A stretch of DNA of 64,000 nt, taken from Bacillaceae bacterium S4-13-56 (lineage in GTDB: Bacteria; Bacillota; Bacilli; Bacillales; JAWJLM01). Both the position numbers and the translations under genes were made by a program. Positions within the stretch are counted from its first letter, which is position 1, and every line of letters starts with the position of its first letter. Location of the stretch: positions 41,464 to 105,463 of the forward strand of contig JAWJLM010000006.1 of NCBI GenBank assembly GCA_040191315.1, given 5' to 3'. Shown here piece after piece: positions 9,586 through 18,339 of the stretch. Under the pieces are notes generated by a model. It searched no databases, had not been told where the DNA came from, and was given only the letters and a program-made list of their open reading frames with translations.

Positions 9586-9593
9586 CATACATT
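9565..9593 (+). promoter_or_regulatory. Candidate sigma-E promoter for yqfC-yqfD
   Basis: A full -10 match CATACATT (9586-9593; consensus CATACAnT) is preceded at 14 bp by a TGATACA -35 (core ATA conserved, rest weak). The yqfC start is 24 bp downstream. yqfD is, to my knowledge, expressed in the mother cell under sigma E in B. subtilis. The -35 lies inside the terminator loop and arm. Confidence 0.55.
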
Positions 9594-9617
9594 TGTATAG
9601 GAGAAGGAGCTGATAGG

Positions 9618-9899
9618 ATGAATAATTGGCAGCAGAAAATAGGAAAATGGGCAGCAGACCATCTTGAACTACCATCTGACGTTTTATTAGAGCTACCTAG
9701 AATAACTATAATCGGCCAACTTCATGTTTACATAGAAAATCACAAAGGATTGCTCATTTTTTCAGATCAAGAGCTTCGATTAAAGTTAAAAGTCGGTCAG
9801 CTTCAAGTAAAAGGAAAGGACTTTGTAATCAAGGCTATGCTTCCAGAAGAAATAGTATTAGAGGGAACGATAAAGTCTTTGAAATTTTTAAAGGATTAA
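9618..9899 (+). CDS. yqfC: Sporulation protein YqfC
   Basis: About 93 residues of the YabP/YqfC family, small mother-cell sporulation proteins whose biochemical role is unresolved. The conserved core LPSDVLLELPRITIIG is followed by a beta-rich region with the VYIENHKGLLIFS stretch. The ATG at 9618 has GAAGGAG 8 bases upstream; the longer frame to 9564 would run through the terminator and promoter and is rejected. It lies 26 bp before yqfD, the usual partner. Confidence 0.9.
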   Translation: MNNWQQKIGKWAADHLELPSDVLLELPRITIIGQLHVYIENHKGLLIFSDQELRLKLKVGQLQVKGKDFVIKAMLPEEIVLEGTIKSLKFLKD

Positions 9900-9925
9900 C
9901 AAAAGAAACAAAGTGGGAGGATACA

Positions 9926-11113
9926 ATGAAAAACTATACAATTGCGAAATGGTTAGGCGTTCTCACTATTCATATAACTGGAGATTTCCCAGAATTCATT
10001 TTAAATCGTATGGCTCAGTCCGGAATACAAATTTGGTCAATAAAAAGAATTTCACGAAATGGATTTGAAGCTAAAATTTTTTTGAAGGATTTTAACTCTG
10101 TTCGCCAACTTCGAAAAGGGACAGGTATTAAAATTCGGATTAGAAACAGATTTGGTTTTCCATTTATTTGGAAAAGATTTATTCAAATGAAGGGTCTAAT
10201 GATTGGATTATTTTCTGGTCTTCTAACGATTTTTTTATTATCCAATATTGTCTGGGGAGTCTCTATTTCAGGAGTGTCACCAGAAATAGAATATAAAATT
10301 GAAAAATCTTTAGATAAACTAGGTGTGGAACAAGGAGCTTGGAAGGGAAGTCTTAAACCTCCACAAGAGCTTCAAAATGAAATTCTTCATGATATCCCTG
10401 AGCTTCTTTGGGTTGGTATAAAAATTAAAGGGACAACCTATCAGGTGCAAGGTGTAGAAAAAACAATTGTAGAAGAAGAAGAAGAAAAAGGTCCCCGCCA
10501 TTTAGTTGCAAAGAAAAAAGGAGAAATTATAGATTATTTTATATCGAAAGGAAATCCAGTTATAAATGTACACCAGATTGTGGAAAAAGGAGACTTGCTG
10601 GTAGATGGGTATTTAGAAGAGGAGCACGAGACACCACCTGTAGCAGCTACTGGGACGGTTACTGCGAAAACATGGTATCTAAGTCAAGTGGAAACCCCGC
10701 TTCAAGTAAAGCAAGAAGTGGTTACTGGTAACCATTATAAGAAATATTCTTTGGGAATAGGGGGTTGGAATGTTCCTGTATGGGGATTTGAGGATTCTGA
10801 ATATAACAATACTCATGTGGAAAACTATGTACATGAATTTTATTTTCTTCATTGGAAATTACCAGTTACATGGAACGAAACAATTTTTTTAGAAAAGGAA
10901 GCAAAAGAAATTAAAAGAAGTATTAAGGATGCAGTCATGGTTGGATTAGAAGATGCAAGAAACCAATTGTTAAGTGAATTGGAAAGCGATGCGGAAATAA
11001 GGAATGAAAAAATTTTGCGCCGGTCAACAAATAATGGTAAAGTGAAAATGACAATTGAGTTTACTGTATATGAAGATATTGCAAAACCTCAACCAATTAC
11101 CCAAGGAGATTAG
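9926..11113 (+). CDS. yqfD: Sporulation protein YqfD
   Basis: 395-residue YqfD family protein needed for normal sporulation in relatives; mechanism not known. A cytoplasmic N-terminal part (about residues 1-88) with RMAQSGIQIWSIKR is followed by one transmembrane helix (around residues 90-112) and a large, probably extracytoplasmic C-terminal domain containing the conserved LLWVGIKIKGTTY and GDLLVDGYL stretches. The start has GTGGGAGG upstream. It is 3 bp before phoH, so phoH may be read from the sporulation promoter as well as from elsewhere. Confidence 0.92.
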   Translation: MKNYTIAKWLGVLTIHITGDFPEFILNRMAQSGIQIWSIKRISRNGFEAKIFLKDFNSVRQLRKGTGIKIRIRNRFGFPFIWKRFIQMKGLMIGLFSGLLTIFLLSNIVWGVSISGVSPEIEYKIEKSLDKLGVEQGAWKGSLKPPQELQNEILHDIPELLWVGIKIKGTTYQVQGVEKTIVEEEEEKGPRHLVAKKKGEIIDYFISKGNPVINVHQIVEKGDLLVDGYLEEEHETPPVAATGTVTAKTWYLSQVETPLQVKQEVVTGNHYKKYSLGIGGWNVPVWGFEDSEYNNTHVENYVHEFYFLHWKLPVTWNETIFLEKEAKEIKRSIKDAVMVGLEDARNQLLSELESDAEIRNEKILRRSTNNGKVKMTIEFTVYEDIAKPQPITQGD

Positions 11114-11116
11114 CAA

Positions 11117-12088
11117 ATGCCAGAAGATTTACAAACCGTAGAAATTCAAGTTAAATCTCCCAATGAAGGTTTAGCTTTATTTGGGACAGAGGATCGACAC
11201 CTAAAACAAATTGAATCACAAATGAATGTTGCAATAGTCACAAGAGGAGAGCAGATTCTTGTCTCGGGAGATTCGGAAAAGGTTTCTCTTGTGGAGGGAA
11301 TCCTTCTTGCTTTACTTGATATTATACGCAGGGGATTAAATATTACAGAGAGAGACGTAATCTATGCTATAGAACTTGCGAGTAAAGGCAAGCTTGAGCA
11401 ATTTGAAACGTTGTTTGAAGATGAAATTACTAAAAACGCTAAAGGAAAATCAATAAGAGTTAAAACGTTAGGTCAACGGAAATATGTTCAGGCGATGAAA
11501 TCCCATGATCTAGTATTTGGTATTGGACCTGCTGGAACAGGGAAAACATATTTAGCTGTAGTTATGGCGGTAAACGCTTTAAAATCAGGACAAGCTAAAC
11601 GAATTATTTTAACGAGACCAGCAGTGGAAGCGGGGGAGAGTTTAGGTTTTTTGCCTGGAGACTTAAAGGAAAAGGTAGATCCTTATCTTCGTCCATTATA
11701 TGACGCCTTACATGATTTATTGGGGAATGAATACACAACCCGTTTAATTGACAGGGGCACCATTGAGATTGCTCCTCTTGCTTATATGCGTGGAAGAACC
11801 TTAGATGATGCCTATGTTATTTTAGACGAAGCACAAAATACGACACCTGAACAAATGAAGATGTTCTTGACACGATTAGGTTTTGGGTCGAAAATGGTTA
11901 TAACAGGGGATATTACACAAATCGATTTACCCAAAGGGACATATTCTGGATTACGTGTGGCGAAAGAAAAATTAAGTAACATTGATGGTATTGCATTCTG
12001 TCCATTAGAACAATCAGATGTTGTTCGCCACCCTCTCGTACAAAAAGTAATCCAGGCTTATGAAAAAAATAATGACGAATCGAAATAA
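11117..12088 (+). CDS. phoH: PhoH family ATPase
   Basis: 323-residue cytoplasmic P-loop ATPase. An N-terminal KH-like region (residues 1-110) is followed by the PhoH domain with Walker A GPAGTGKTYLAV (from about residue 136) and Walker B YVILDEAQNTT. Family members are linked to RNA metabolism, but the precise reaction is not settled. It is conserved between yqfD and pgpH/ybeY in Bacillus, and the ybeY neighbourhood suggests a ribosome or RNA maturation role. A hairpin terminator covers its stop codon. Confidence 0.95.
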   Translation: MPEDLQTVEIQVKSPNEGLALFGTEDRHLKQIESQMNVAIVTRGEQILVSGDSEKVSLVEGILLALLDIIRRGLNITERDVIYAIELASKGKLEQFETLFEDEITKNAKGKSIRVKTLGQRKYVQAMKSHDLVFGIGPAGTGKTYLAVVMAVNALKSGQAKRIILTRPAVEAGESLGFLPGDLKEKVDPYLRPLYDALHDLLGNEYTTRLIDRGTIEIAPLAYMRGRTLDDAYVILDEAQNTTPEQMKMFLTRLGFGSKMVITGDITQIDLPKGTYSGLRVAKEKLSNIDGIAFCPLEQSDVVRHPLVQKVIQAYEKNNDESK

Positions 12089-12108
12089 GCCCTTTTTGGG
12101 CTTATTTC
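12083..12108 (+). terminator. Hairpin terminator at the phoH end
   Basis: AAATAAGCCC-TTTTT-GGGCTTATTT stem overlapping the phoH stop, followed by a weak T-stretch (TCTG). Partial termination or read-through into pgpH is likely because the U-tract is poor. Confidence 0.65.
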
Positions 12109-12134
12109 TGTATCCAAAGGGTTGAGGTGAAGTC

Positions 12135-14288
12135 ATGGGGAAGTCTTCTTTTCAGCAATGGGTCAAGTTTAATAAGAAAAGGTTGCTAGACATTGAGTGG
12201 ATTCTTCCAGTTGTTTTATTAGGATTGATTTTTTTCTTTTTTACCCTTTCAAATGTTTATACACAAATTTATGACATTGAAAAATTTTCTAATGCTGATG
12301 AAACAATCGTTTCTCCGATCACGATTGAAAACAAGAAAGAGACGGATAGGAAGATAAGAAAAGCTCTTCACGAAGTAGAAGACCGCTATACAATTTCGTC
12401 GGAGGTAACGAGTGAACGGACAAAGTTAGTTCAAGACCTCTTTGATGCAATTGAGAATGTGAACCAAACAGATACATGGATACAACCTGGTGAGGCAGAG
12501 GCTTCTACCACTTCTGTTACCATCGACGATCGTTTAGATAAGTTGTATCAGCTTGTTACTGGAGACGTGATCGACTCTCTAGATTCATCTACACTTAGAC
12601 ATTTGATATCAGCAAATGAACAGGATCGTAAAGTGGGAAGTGAGTTGCTGCTCACTAGTTTGTATAATGAATTTAATCAGGGGATTCGTTCAGATACTCT
12701 AGAACAGTCAAAATCAAATATAAAAAGTAAGCTTATGTATTCTAGTCTATCAACAAACTATAAATCAGCCTTAACAGAGGTTGGACGAGCTGCCTTAATT
12801 GAGAATTCGTTTTATGATCCAGACAAAACAGCTGAGGCAAGAACTCGTGCTCAAAATAACGTACAGCCAGAAATCATTCGTGCAGGAGATGTTATTGTCC
12901 TAAAAGGACAGGAAATCTCTAATGAGATTTATGACAAACTGGATCTTGTTGGATTATTAACAGAGAAAAGAAATACTTATCCTATTATAGGATTAGCCAT
13001 TTTAATTGGTATACTCTTATTAGGTGTCGGTCATGAGTTAAAGGATTTATACACAAATAGTAATTTTGGTTTTAAAAAAAGTGCTACTATTGTTTTGGTG
13101 TCAATCATGATATTGACCATTATGAAGTTGCTTGCTCAATTTCAGGACTTTTCATTTCCTATTTATTACGTTGTTCCAGCAGCCAGCGCGGCATTCTTAC
13201 TTAAAATTCTCGTTAATGAACGAATAGCATTATTGTTTGCTGTTGTTTATTCGATTTTAGGAAGCCTCTTATTTAATAACTTTATTTCTGGAAATTTAAA
13301 TATGGAAGCCACTCTTTATTTATTTTTTACACAGCTTGCAGGAATTGTATTTTTGAAAAATCTTAGGGATCGATTGTCTATTATTAAAGCAGGGATTGGA
13401 TTATCACTTGTAAATATGGGTAGTACCTTAATTTTCTTCTTTTTTACAATAGAAGGCTATCAGTGGTTAGATTTAATTTTACATCTGGGAATGGGTTTTC
13501 TTTCTGCGTTTCTTTCAGTAATCTTAACACTTGGAGTCCTTCCGGTATTAGAAATGTCATTTGGCATGCTGACAGATACAAGATTGATCACTCTTTCTAA
13601 TCCAAATCACCCTTTATTACGAAAAATACTAACGGAAACACCAGGAACATACCATCATAGCGTTATGGTTGCTAATTTAAGTGAAAGCGCCTGTGAAGCA
13701 ATTGGAGCAAATGGATTATTAGCTAGAGTAGGTTCATACTACCATGATCTAGGGAAAACGGTGCAACCGATGTATTTTATTGAAAATCAAATGGGCATAC
13801 AAAATCCACATGATTATCTTGACCCAGAAGAAAGCGCTCAGATTATAATTTCTCATCCATATTTAGGGGCAGACCTATTAAGAAAAAACAAAATTCCAAA
13901 GGAGATTGTTGATATAGCAGAGCAGCATCATGGCACAACTTTACTTAAATATTTTTATTACAAGGAAAAAGAAAAAAAGGGTAAAGTAAAAGAAAGCGAC
14001 TTTCGTTATCCGGGGCCAAAACCAAGATCAAAAGAAGCTGCCATTGTCTGCATTTGTGATTCTGTAGAGGCTGCTGTGCGATCCATGAAAGAACCTTCTA
14101 TGGAAAAGATAGAGTCCTTAGTTGAATCCATTATTCAGGATCGTTTAGAAGACGGCCAATTTGATGAGACATCTTTAACCATCAGTGATTTAAGAAAAAT
14201 AAAAGTCGCCATTTGCGAAACGTTAAAAGGTATTTTTCATTCGCGGATTCAATACCCAAAGGCAAATCCAGTGAAGGAGGCTAACTAG
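12135..14288 (+). CDS. pgpH: 7TM-HD family cyclic-di-AMP phosphodiesterase PgpH
   Basis: PgpH hydrolyses c-di-AMP to pApA. 717 residues: an N-terminal transmembrane helix, an extracellular 7TMR-HDED domain (residues about 50-280), seven transmembrane helices (about 290-480) and a cytosolic HD domain with HHSVMVANLSE, YYHDLGK and EQHHGTT metal-binding motifs. Domain order and length match B. subtilis YqfF. Expressed together with ybeY, whose start lies 1 bp after the pgpH stop. Confidence 0.94.
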   Translation: MGKSSFQQWVKFNKKRLLDIEWILPVVLLGLIFFFFTLSNVYTQIYDIEKFSNADETIVSPITIENKKETDRKIRKALHEVEDRYTISSEVTSERTKLVQDLFDAIENVNQTDTWIQPGEAEASTTSVTIDDRLDKLYQLVTGDVIDSLDSSTLRHLISANEQDRKVGSELLLTSLYNEFNQGIRSDTLEQSKSNIKSKLMYSSLSTNYKSALTEVGRAALIENSFYDPDKTAEARTRAQNNVQPEIIRAGDVIVLKGQEISNEIYDKLDLVGLLTEKRNTYPIIGLAILIGILLLGVGHELKDLYTNSNFGFKKSATIVLVSIMILTIMKLLAQFQDFSFPIYYVVPAASAAFLLKILVNERIALLFAVVYSILGSLLFNNFISGNLNMEATLYLFFTQLAGIVFLKNLRDRLSIIKAGIGLSLVNMGSTLIFFFFTIEGYQWLDLILHLGMGFLSAFLSVILTLGVLPVLEMSFGMLTDTRLITLSNPNHPLLRKILTETPGTYHHSVMVANLSESACEAIGANGLLARVGSYYHDLGKTVQPMYFIENQMGIQNPHDYLDPEESAQIIISHPYLGADLLRKNKIPKEIVDIAEQHHGTTLLKYFYYKEKEKKGKVKESDFRYPGPKPRSKEAAIVCICDSVEAAVRSMKEPSMEKIESLVESIIQDRLEDGQFDETSLTISDLRKIKVAICETLKGIFHSRIQYPKANPVKEAN

Positions 14289-14289
14289 C

Positions 14290-14757
14290 ATGAACATAGA
14301 ATTTCAAGATCAAACCAACCAAGTGGATTCTAAACATCTAGATCTGGTCGAAAATTTATTAAATTTTGCTGCAGAAAAAGAAGATATTGGAGAAGAGGCT
14401 GAAGTTTCCATTACCTTTGTAACCGATCAAAAGATTCAAGAGATGAATAAAGAATATCGACAAAAAGATCAGCCTACAGATGTCATTTCCTTTGCTATGC
14501 AAGAGATGGGTGAAGATGAATTAGAGATTAAGGGAGAGAATTTGCCAGTTATGTTGGGAGATATTATCATATCTGTTGATAGAACTCGCGAACAGGCAGA
14601 TACCTATGAACATTCTTTCGAACGTGAATTGGGTTTTCTTGCCCTACATGGTTTCCTCCATTTACTAGGATATGATCATATGACGGATGAAGATGAAAAA
14701 AAGATGTTTGGTAGACAAGAGGAATTGTTATATGACTTCGGGCTTGAAAGAAAATAA
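14290..14757 (+). CDS. ybeY: Endoribonuclease / rRNA maturation factor YbeY
   Basis: YbeY is a metal-dependent RNase involved in 16S rRNA 3' processing and ribosome quality control. 155 residues with the zinc-binding motif HGFLHLLGYDH (three histidines) and the conserved QKDQPTDVISFAM stretch. The GGAGG of its binding site lies in the last codons of pgpH. Its 3' end overlaps dgkA by 26 bp in another frame. Confidence 0.96.
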   Translation: MNIEFQDQTNQVDSKHLDLVENLLNFAAEKEDIGEEAEVSITFVTDQKIQEMNKEYRQKDQPTDVISFAMQEMGEDELEIKGENLPVMLGDIIISVDRTREQADTYEHSFERELGFLALHGFLHLLGYDHMTDEDEKKMFGRQEELLYDFGLERK

Positions 14758-15103
14758 AAAACGAAAGATTGTCGGATTCTCTTTTGCATTTAAAGGATTA
14801 TTACAAATGGTCCTACATGAAAGAAATTTTCAAATTCATATAGTGATTATGTTTTTGGTGGTTTTTGCTGGATTTTACTTTTCTATATCAAAGCTGGAAT
14901 GGATTTCTTTGATCTTAACTATTATAGTTGTGCTTGGCTTTGAAATGATAAATGGTGCCATTGAAAGGGCAATGGATTATGTTGCTCCAGAATGGCATGA
15001 ACAAGTTGGGCGGGTTAAAGACATCTCTGCAGGAGCTGTTCTTGTTTCGGCCATCGGCTCTGTCGTTATAGGTATTCTTATATTTGGATCGTATATTTGG
15101 TAA
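14732..15103 (+). CDS. dgkA: Diacylglycerol / undecaprenol kinase DgkA
   Basis: Integral membrane kinase; the Gram-positive members phosphorylate undecaprenol to recycle the peptidoglycan lipid carrier. The product is about 123 residues with three transmembrane helices and the conserved segments FAFKGLLQMVLHERNF and GFEMINGAIERAMDYV. The ATG at 14732 lies inside the end of ybeY with AGAGGAA upstream; earlier in-frame codons lie deeper in ybeY and give no conserved sequence. In B. subtilis cdd comes between dgkA and era; here it is missing from the site. Confidence 0.93.
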   Translation: MTSGLKENKKRKIVGFSFAFKGLLQMVLHERNFQIHIVIMFLVVFAGFYFSISKLEWISLILTIIVVLGFEMINGAIERAMDYVAPEWHEQVGRVKDISAGAVLVSAIGSVVIGILIFGSYIW

Positions 15104-15145
15104 GAATAAAGAGATTTAGAAAAAGAGTATAATTGGAGGATTAAA

Positions 15146-16054
15146 ATGACTGAACCCACATTTCGTTCAGGATTTATTGCTATAGTTGGTCGCCCGAATG
15201 TTGGAAAATCCACATTTATGAATCGGGTGGTTGGCCAGAAAATAGCTATCATGAGTGACAAACCACAAACTACTCGAAATAAAATACAAGGTGTTCTTAC
15301 TGAACAGGATGCACAGTTTGTATTTATGGATACACCAGGTATTCATAAACCGAAACATAAACTCGGTGATTTTATGGTAAAGGTCGCTGAGAATTCCTTA
15401 AATGAAGTCGATGTTATATTGTTTATGGTTAATGTGAAAGAAGGCTATGGACGTGGAGATGAATACATTATAGAAAAACTCAAGAATGTATCTAGTCCAG
15501 TTGTCCTTGTTCTTAATAAAATTGATCAAATTCATCCAGACGAACTATTACCATTGATTGATCGGTATCAAAAAGAATTAAATTTTGCCGATATTGTTCC
15601 TATCTCAGCTTTAGAAGGAAATAATGTTGAAAATCTCTTGGGAGTTGTGAAAAGCTATTTACCCGAAGGACCAAAATATTATCCTGATGATCAAGTAACT
15701 GATCATCCTGAACGTTTTATTATAGCAGAATTAATTAGGGAAAAAGTTCTACACTTAACTCGTGAAGAAATTCCACATTCTATAGCAGTAGTTATCGATC
15801 AAATATCGTCCAGACCTGATGGACGAACAATTGATGTACAAGCGACAATCATCGTAGAGAGGTCCTCACAAAAAGGAATTGTCATTGGAAAGCAAGGAAA
15901 GATGCTTAAAGAAATTGGTACGAGGGCTAGACAAGATATTGAACAATTATTAGGGAATCATGTCTTTTTAGAACTGTGGGTAAAAGTTCAAAAGGACTGG
16001 AGAAATCGTATGAATCAGCTTCAGGAACTAGGATTTCGCGAAGATGAATATTAA
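15146..16054 (+). CDS. era: GTPase Era
   Basis: Era binds the 3' end of 16S rRNA and acts in 30S assembly. 302 residues: a Ras-like G domain with G1 GRPNVGKST (residues about 15-23), switch region [11 protein letters not shown]3 DTPG and G4 NKID, followed by a C-terminal KH RNA-binding domain ([16 protein letters not shown]). It lies in the ybeY-dgkA-era ribosome-maturation cluster, with GGAGG 8 bases before the ATG. Confidence 0.97.
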   Translation: MTEPTFRSGFIAIVGRPNVGKSTFMNRVVGQKIAIMSDKPQTTRNKIQGVLTEQDAQFVFMDTPGIHKPKHKLGDFMVKVAENSLNEVDVILFMVNVKEGYGRGDEYIIEKLKNVSSPVVLVLNKIDQIHPDELLPLIDRYQKELNFADIVPISALEGNNVENLLGVVKSYLPEGPKYYPDDQVTDHPERFIIAELIREKVLHLTREEIPHSIAVVIDQISSRPDGRTIDVQATIIVERSSQKGIVIGKQGKMLKEIGTRARQDIEQLLGNHVFLELWVKVQKDWRNRMNQLQELGFREDEY

Positions 16055-16144
16055 TGGTAAATATTTTAACACATGAGGAAGGCTGTTCAAGACAAACTAT
16101 CATCATAGAGGGGTAATTAGTTATAAAGAAAGGTGTGGTTTCTT

Positions 16145-16276
16145 GTGATTGATCTATCTTGGAATGTATTTGTCAAAACAGGAAACATCGAATCCTATCT
16201 ACTCATGAAAGAGTTAGAACGCCTCGATGAATATGATGATGAAGATGTTTTAACAACTGAAGATGAACCCAATTAG
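16145..16276 (+). CDS. yqzL: YqzL family small protein
   Basis: A 43-residue reading frame from GTG at 16145 (AAAGGTGTGG upstream) beginning VIDLSWNVFVKTGNIESYLL and ending in an acidic tail. The DLSWNVFxxTGNIxxYLL pattern and the location between era and recO match the YqzL family of Bacillus, whose function is unknown. No membrane segment is seen. Too short for many gene callers. Confidence 0.8.
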   Translation: MIDLSWNVFVKTGNIESYLLMKELERLDEYDDEDVLTTEDEPN

Positions 16277-16305
16277 GGAAAAATAAAATAAGCTAGGTGA
16301 ATAAC

Positions 16306-17064
16306 TTGCTTGAAAAGGTAGAGGGAGTTGTCTTAAGAACACGAGATTACGGGGAAACAAATAAGATTGTAACACTTTTTACAAAGGAGTTTGGAAAAAT
16401 TGGTTTAATGGCCAGAGGAGCAAGGAAGCCGAAGAGTCGTATGGCCTCTGTCACTCAACCGTTTGTTATTGGCCAATATCTTATACAGAGAAGCCAGCAG
16501 TTAGGGACCATGCAACAAGGTGAGATCATAGAAAGCCTTCGAAAACTTAGGGAAGATATTGAAAAAACGGCTTATGCAGCTTATTTAGCGGAATTGCTTG
16601 ATAAGCTTATAGAAGAACATCGTCCAAACCCCTTCTTATTTCAAGAGTTTGTCTCGTCCCTAAATAGAATTGGAGAAGGGGACCAACCTAATATTATCCG
16701 TATTTTTTTTGAGTTGAAGCTCTACTCCATTGCAGGTTTTGCTCCTGAGGTTAGTCATTGTGTATCGTGTGGAACAAAGGAAAACTTACATGCTTTTTCT
16801 ATCCAAGAGGGTGGCTTACTTTGTACGCGGTGTTGCTCCCAGGATGAACACTCCTTTCCTTTAATCCCATCTCTCATTCGCATATTACAAATGGGAGTAT
16901 CAGTAGGCATCGATCGAGTTGGACAAATAAATGTTAAACCAGAGAATCAAAAATTACTTATACATTTGATGGATGAATATTATGACCGGTACGGAGGTTA
17001 TGCATTAAAATCTAAAAAATTCCTTCAACAAATGGAGAAATGGAGCCTTCATTCCACCGATTAG
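16306..17064 (+). CDS. recO: DNA repair protein RecO
   Basis: RecO loads RecA with RecR/RecF in recombinational repair. About 252 residues: an OB-fold N-terminus (VEGVVLRTRDYGETNKIV), a helical middle, and a C-terminal zinc site HCVSCG...CTRCC. A GTG at 16297 lies inside the AGGTGA binding site; the TTG at 16306, 5 bases after it, gives MLEKVEGVVLRT, which matches the B. subtilis N-terminus, so this start is chosen. The stop codon abuts the glyQS promoter. Confidence 0.93.
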   Translation: MLEKVEGVVLRTRDYGETNKIVTLFTKEFGKIGLMARGARKPKSRMASVTQPFVIGQYLIQRSQQLGTMQQGEIIESLRKLREDIEKTAYAAYLAELLDKLIEEHRPNPFLFQEFVSSLNRIGEGDQPNIIRIFFELKLYSIAGFAPEVSHCVSCGTKENLHAFSIQEGGLLCTRCCSQDEHSFPLIPSLIRILQMGVSVGIDRVGQINVKPENQKLLIHLMDEYYDRYGGYALKSKKFLQQMEKWSLHSTD

Positions 17065-17093
17065 TTGACAAATGATAGAGAAAACAGTATGAT
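17065..17093 (+). promoter_or_regulatory. Sigma-A promoter of the glyQS T-box leader
   Basis: TTGACA (17065-17070), 17 bp, TATGAT (17088-17093). The -35 starts on the base right after the recO stop codon. Confidence 0.85.
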
Positions 17094-17104
17094 TCATAGT
17101 ACAA

Positions 17105-17316
17105 AAAATTAGTCTGATGCGTTGAAGAAGAGGAGTAATCTTGATCAAGCCAATTAGCGAGTCTAGGGTAGTGAAAGCTAGACTGGTTTCCAAGATGAAT
17201 GGCACTTCTGAGCATGTTAATAAAGTGGCTTTCTTTTTAGGAAGCAAATAGGGTGGAACCGCGGGTAAACTCTCGTCCCTATGCCAGTAAAAGGCATAGG
17301 GACGAGAGTTTTTTTA
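17105..17316 (+). promoter_or_regulatory. T-box riboswitch (glycine) upstream of glyQS, with terminator
   Basis: The conserved T-box AGGGTGGAACCGCG (17250-17263) pairs through AGGG with CCCT near 17278 to form the antiterminator. Its bulge TGGA complements a tRNA ending TCCA, fitting tRNA-Gly with discriminator U. Stem I (about 17115-17213) has the AGGAGTA motif, an apical CTAG/CTAG helix, and a GGC glycine codon at the specifier position just before CTTCTGAGCA. The competing terminator is an unusually long CTCTCGTCCCTATGCC/GGCATAGGGACGAGAG stem with seven T's (17270-17315). Uncharged tRNA-Gly should allow read-through into glyQ. Confidence 0.93.
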
Positions 17317-17411
17317 TAGTATCAGAATTTATAACTTTAGTCGGTTGCTAGAACATGATAAAAATCAGGCTATCTCTATTAGGACTTAACGATAAGCTAA
17401 GTTTTTCTAAG
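17316..17411 (+). repeat. Dispersed repeat family D, copy 1, inserted in the glyQS leader
   Basis: Head ATAGTATCAGAATTTAT follows the T-box terminator T-run with no gap, then AACTTTAGTCGGTTG and, at 17384-17411, a decayed version of the family's terminator-like hairpin (GGACTTAACGATAAGCTAAG followed by TTTTTC). It lies between the regulatory terminator and the glyQ ribosome binding site, so the glyQS mRNA should carry it. Confidence 0.85.
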
Positions 17412-17442
17412 TTTGCTACATAACGATAAGGAGGAAAGTAAC

Positions 17443-18339
17443 ATGAATGTTCAAGAGATGATTTTAACCCTTCAAAAATATTGGTCTGATCAAAACTGTA
17501 TTCTTGTTCAAGCATATGATGTTGAAAAAGGAGCAGGTACTATGTCTCCCATGACATTACTTAGAAGTCTGGGACCAGAACCGTGGAATGTGGCATATGT
17601 AGAGCCATCCAGACGCCCAGCAGACGGACGGTATGGAGAAAATCCAAATCGTTTATATCAACATCATCAATTTCAAGTCATTATGAAACCTTCTCCAGAT
17701 AACATTCAAGATTTGTATTTAGATTCACTTAAAGCTTTGGGTATTAACCCACTTCAACATGATATCCGTTTTGTTGAGGATAACTGGGAAAATCCAACCC
17801 TAGGTGCTGCCGGGCTTGGTTGGGAAGTTTGGTTAGATGGAATGGAAATCACTCAATTTACTTATTTTCAACAAATTGGAGGCTTAGAAGCAAATCCTGT
17901 ATCAGTTGAAATAACATACGGAATGGAAAGATTAGCTTCCTATATCCAAGACAAAGAAAATGTTTTTGATCTCGAATGGACAAAGGGATTTACAGTAAGA
18001 GATATATTTTTACAACCTGAGTATGAGCACTCCAAATACACTTTTGAAGAGTCCAATACAGATATGCTTTTTGAACTATTTACGATCTATGAACAAGAGG
18101 CGAAAAGAATCATGGAAAAGGGATTGGTTTTTCCAGCTTATGATTATGTATTAAAATGCTCCCATACCTTTAATTTGTTAGATGCTAAAGGAGTTATATC
18201 AGTCACTGAAAGAACGGGTTATATTGGTAGAGTTCGAAACCTGGCTAGAGAAATAGCGAAGGCCTATGTGAATGAGAGAGAAAAATTAGGGTTCCCTATG
18301 CTTCATAAAGAGGGGGGTAAGCTGAATGGAAACGCGTGA
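17443..18339 (+). CDS. glyQ: Glycyl-tRNA synthetase alpha subunit
   Basis: Catalytic alpha subunit of the alpha2beta2 bacterial GlyRS, charging tRNA-Gly. About 298 residues starting [14 protein letters not shown] at the ATG 17443, which follows AAGGAGGAAAG. The class II core includes [20 protein letters not shown] and [12 protein letters not shown]. It overlaps glyS by 14 bp. Expression is controlled by the T-box above. Confidence 0.98.
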   Translation: MNVQEMILTLQKYWSDQNCILVQAYDVEKGAGTMSPMTLLRSLGPEPWNVAYVEPSRRPADGRYGENPNRLYQHHQFQVIMKPSPDNIQDLYLDSLKALGINPLQHDIRFVEDNWENPTLGAAGLGWEVWLDGMEITQFTYFQQIGGLEANPVSVEITYGMERLASYIQDKENVFDLEWTKGFTVRDIFLQPEYEHSKYTFEESNTDMLFELFTIYEQEAKRIMEKGLVFPAYDYVLKCSHTFNLLDAKGVISVTERTGYIGRVRNLAREIAKAYVNEREKLGFPMLHKEGGKLNGNA

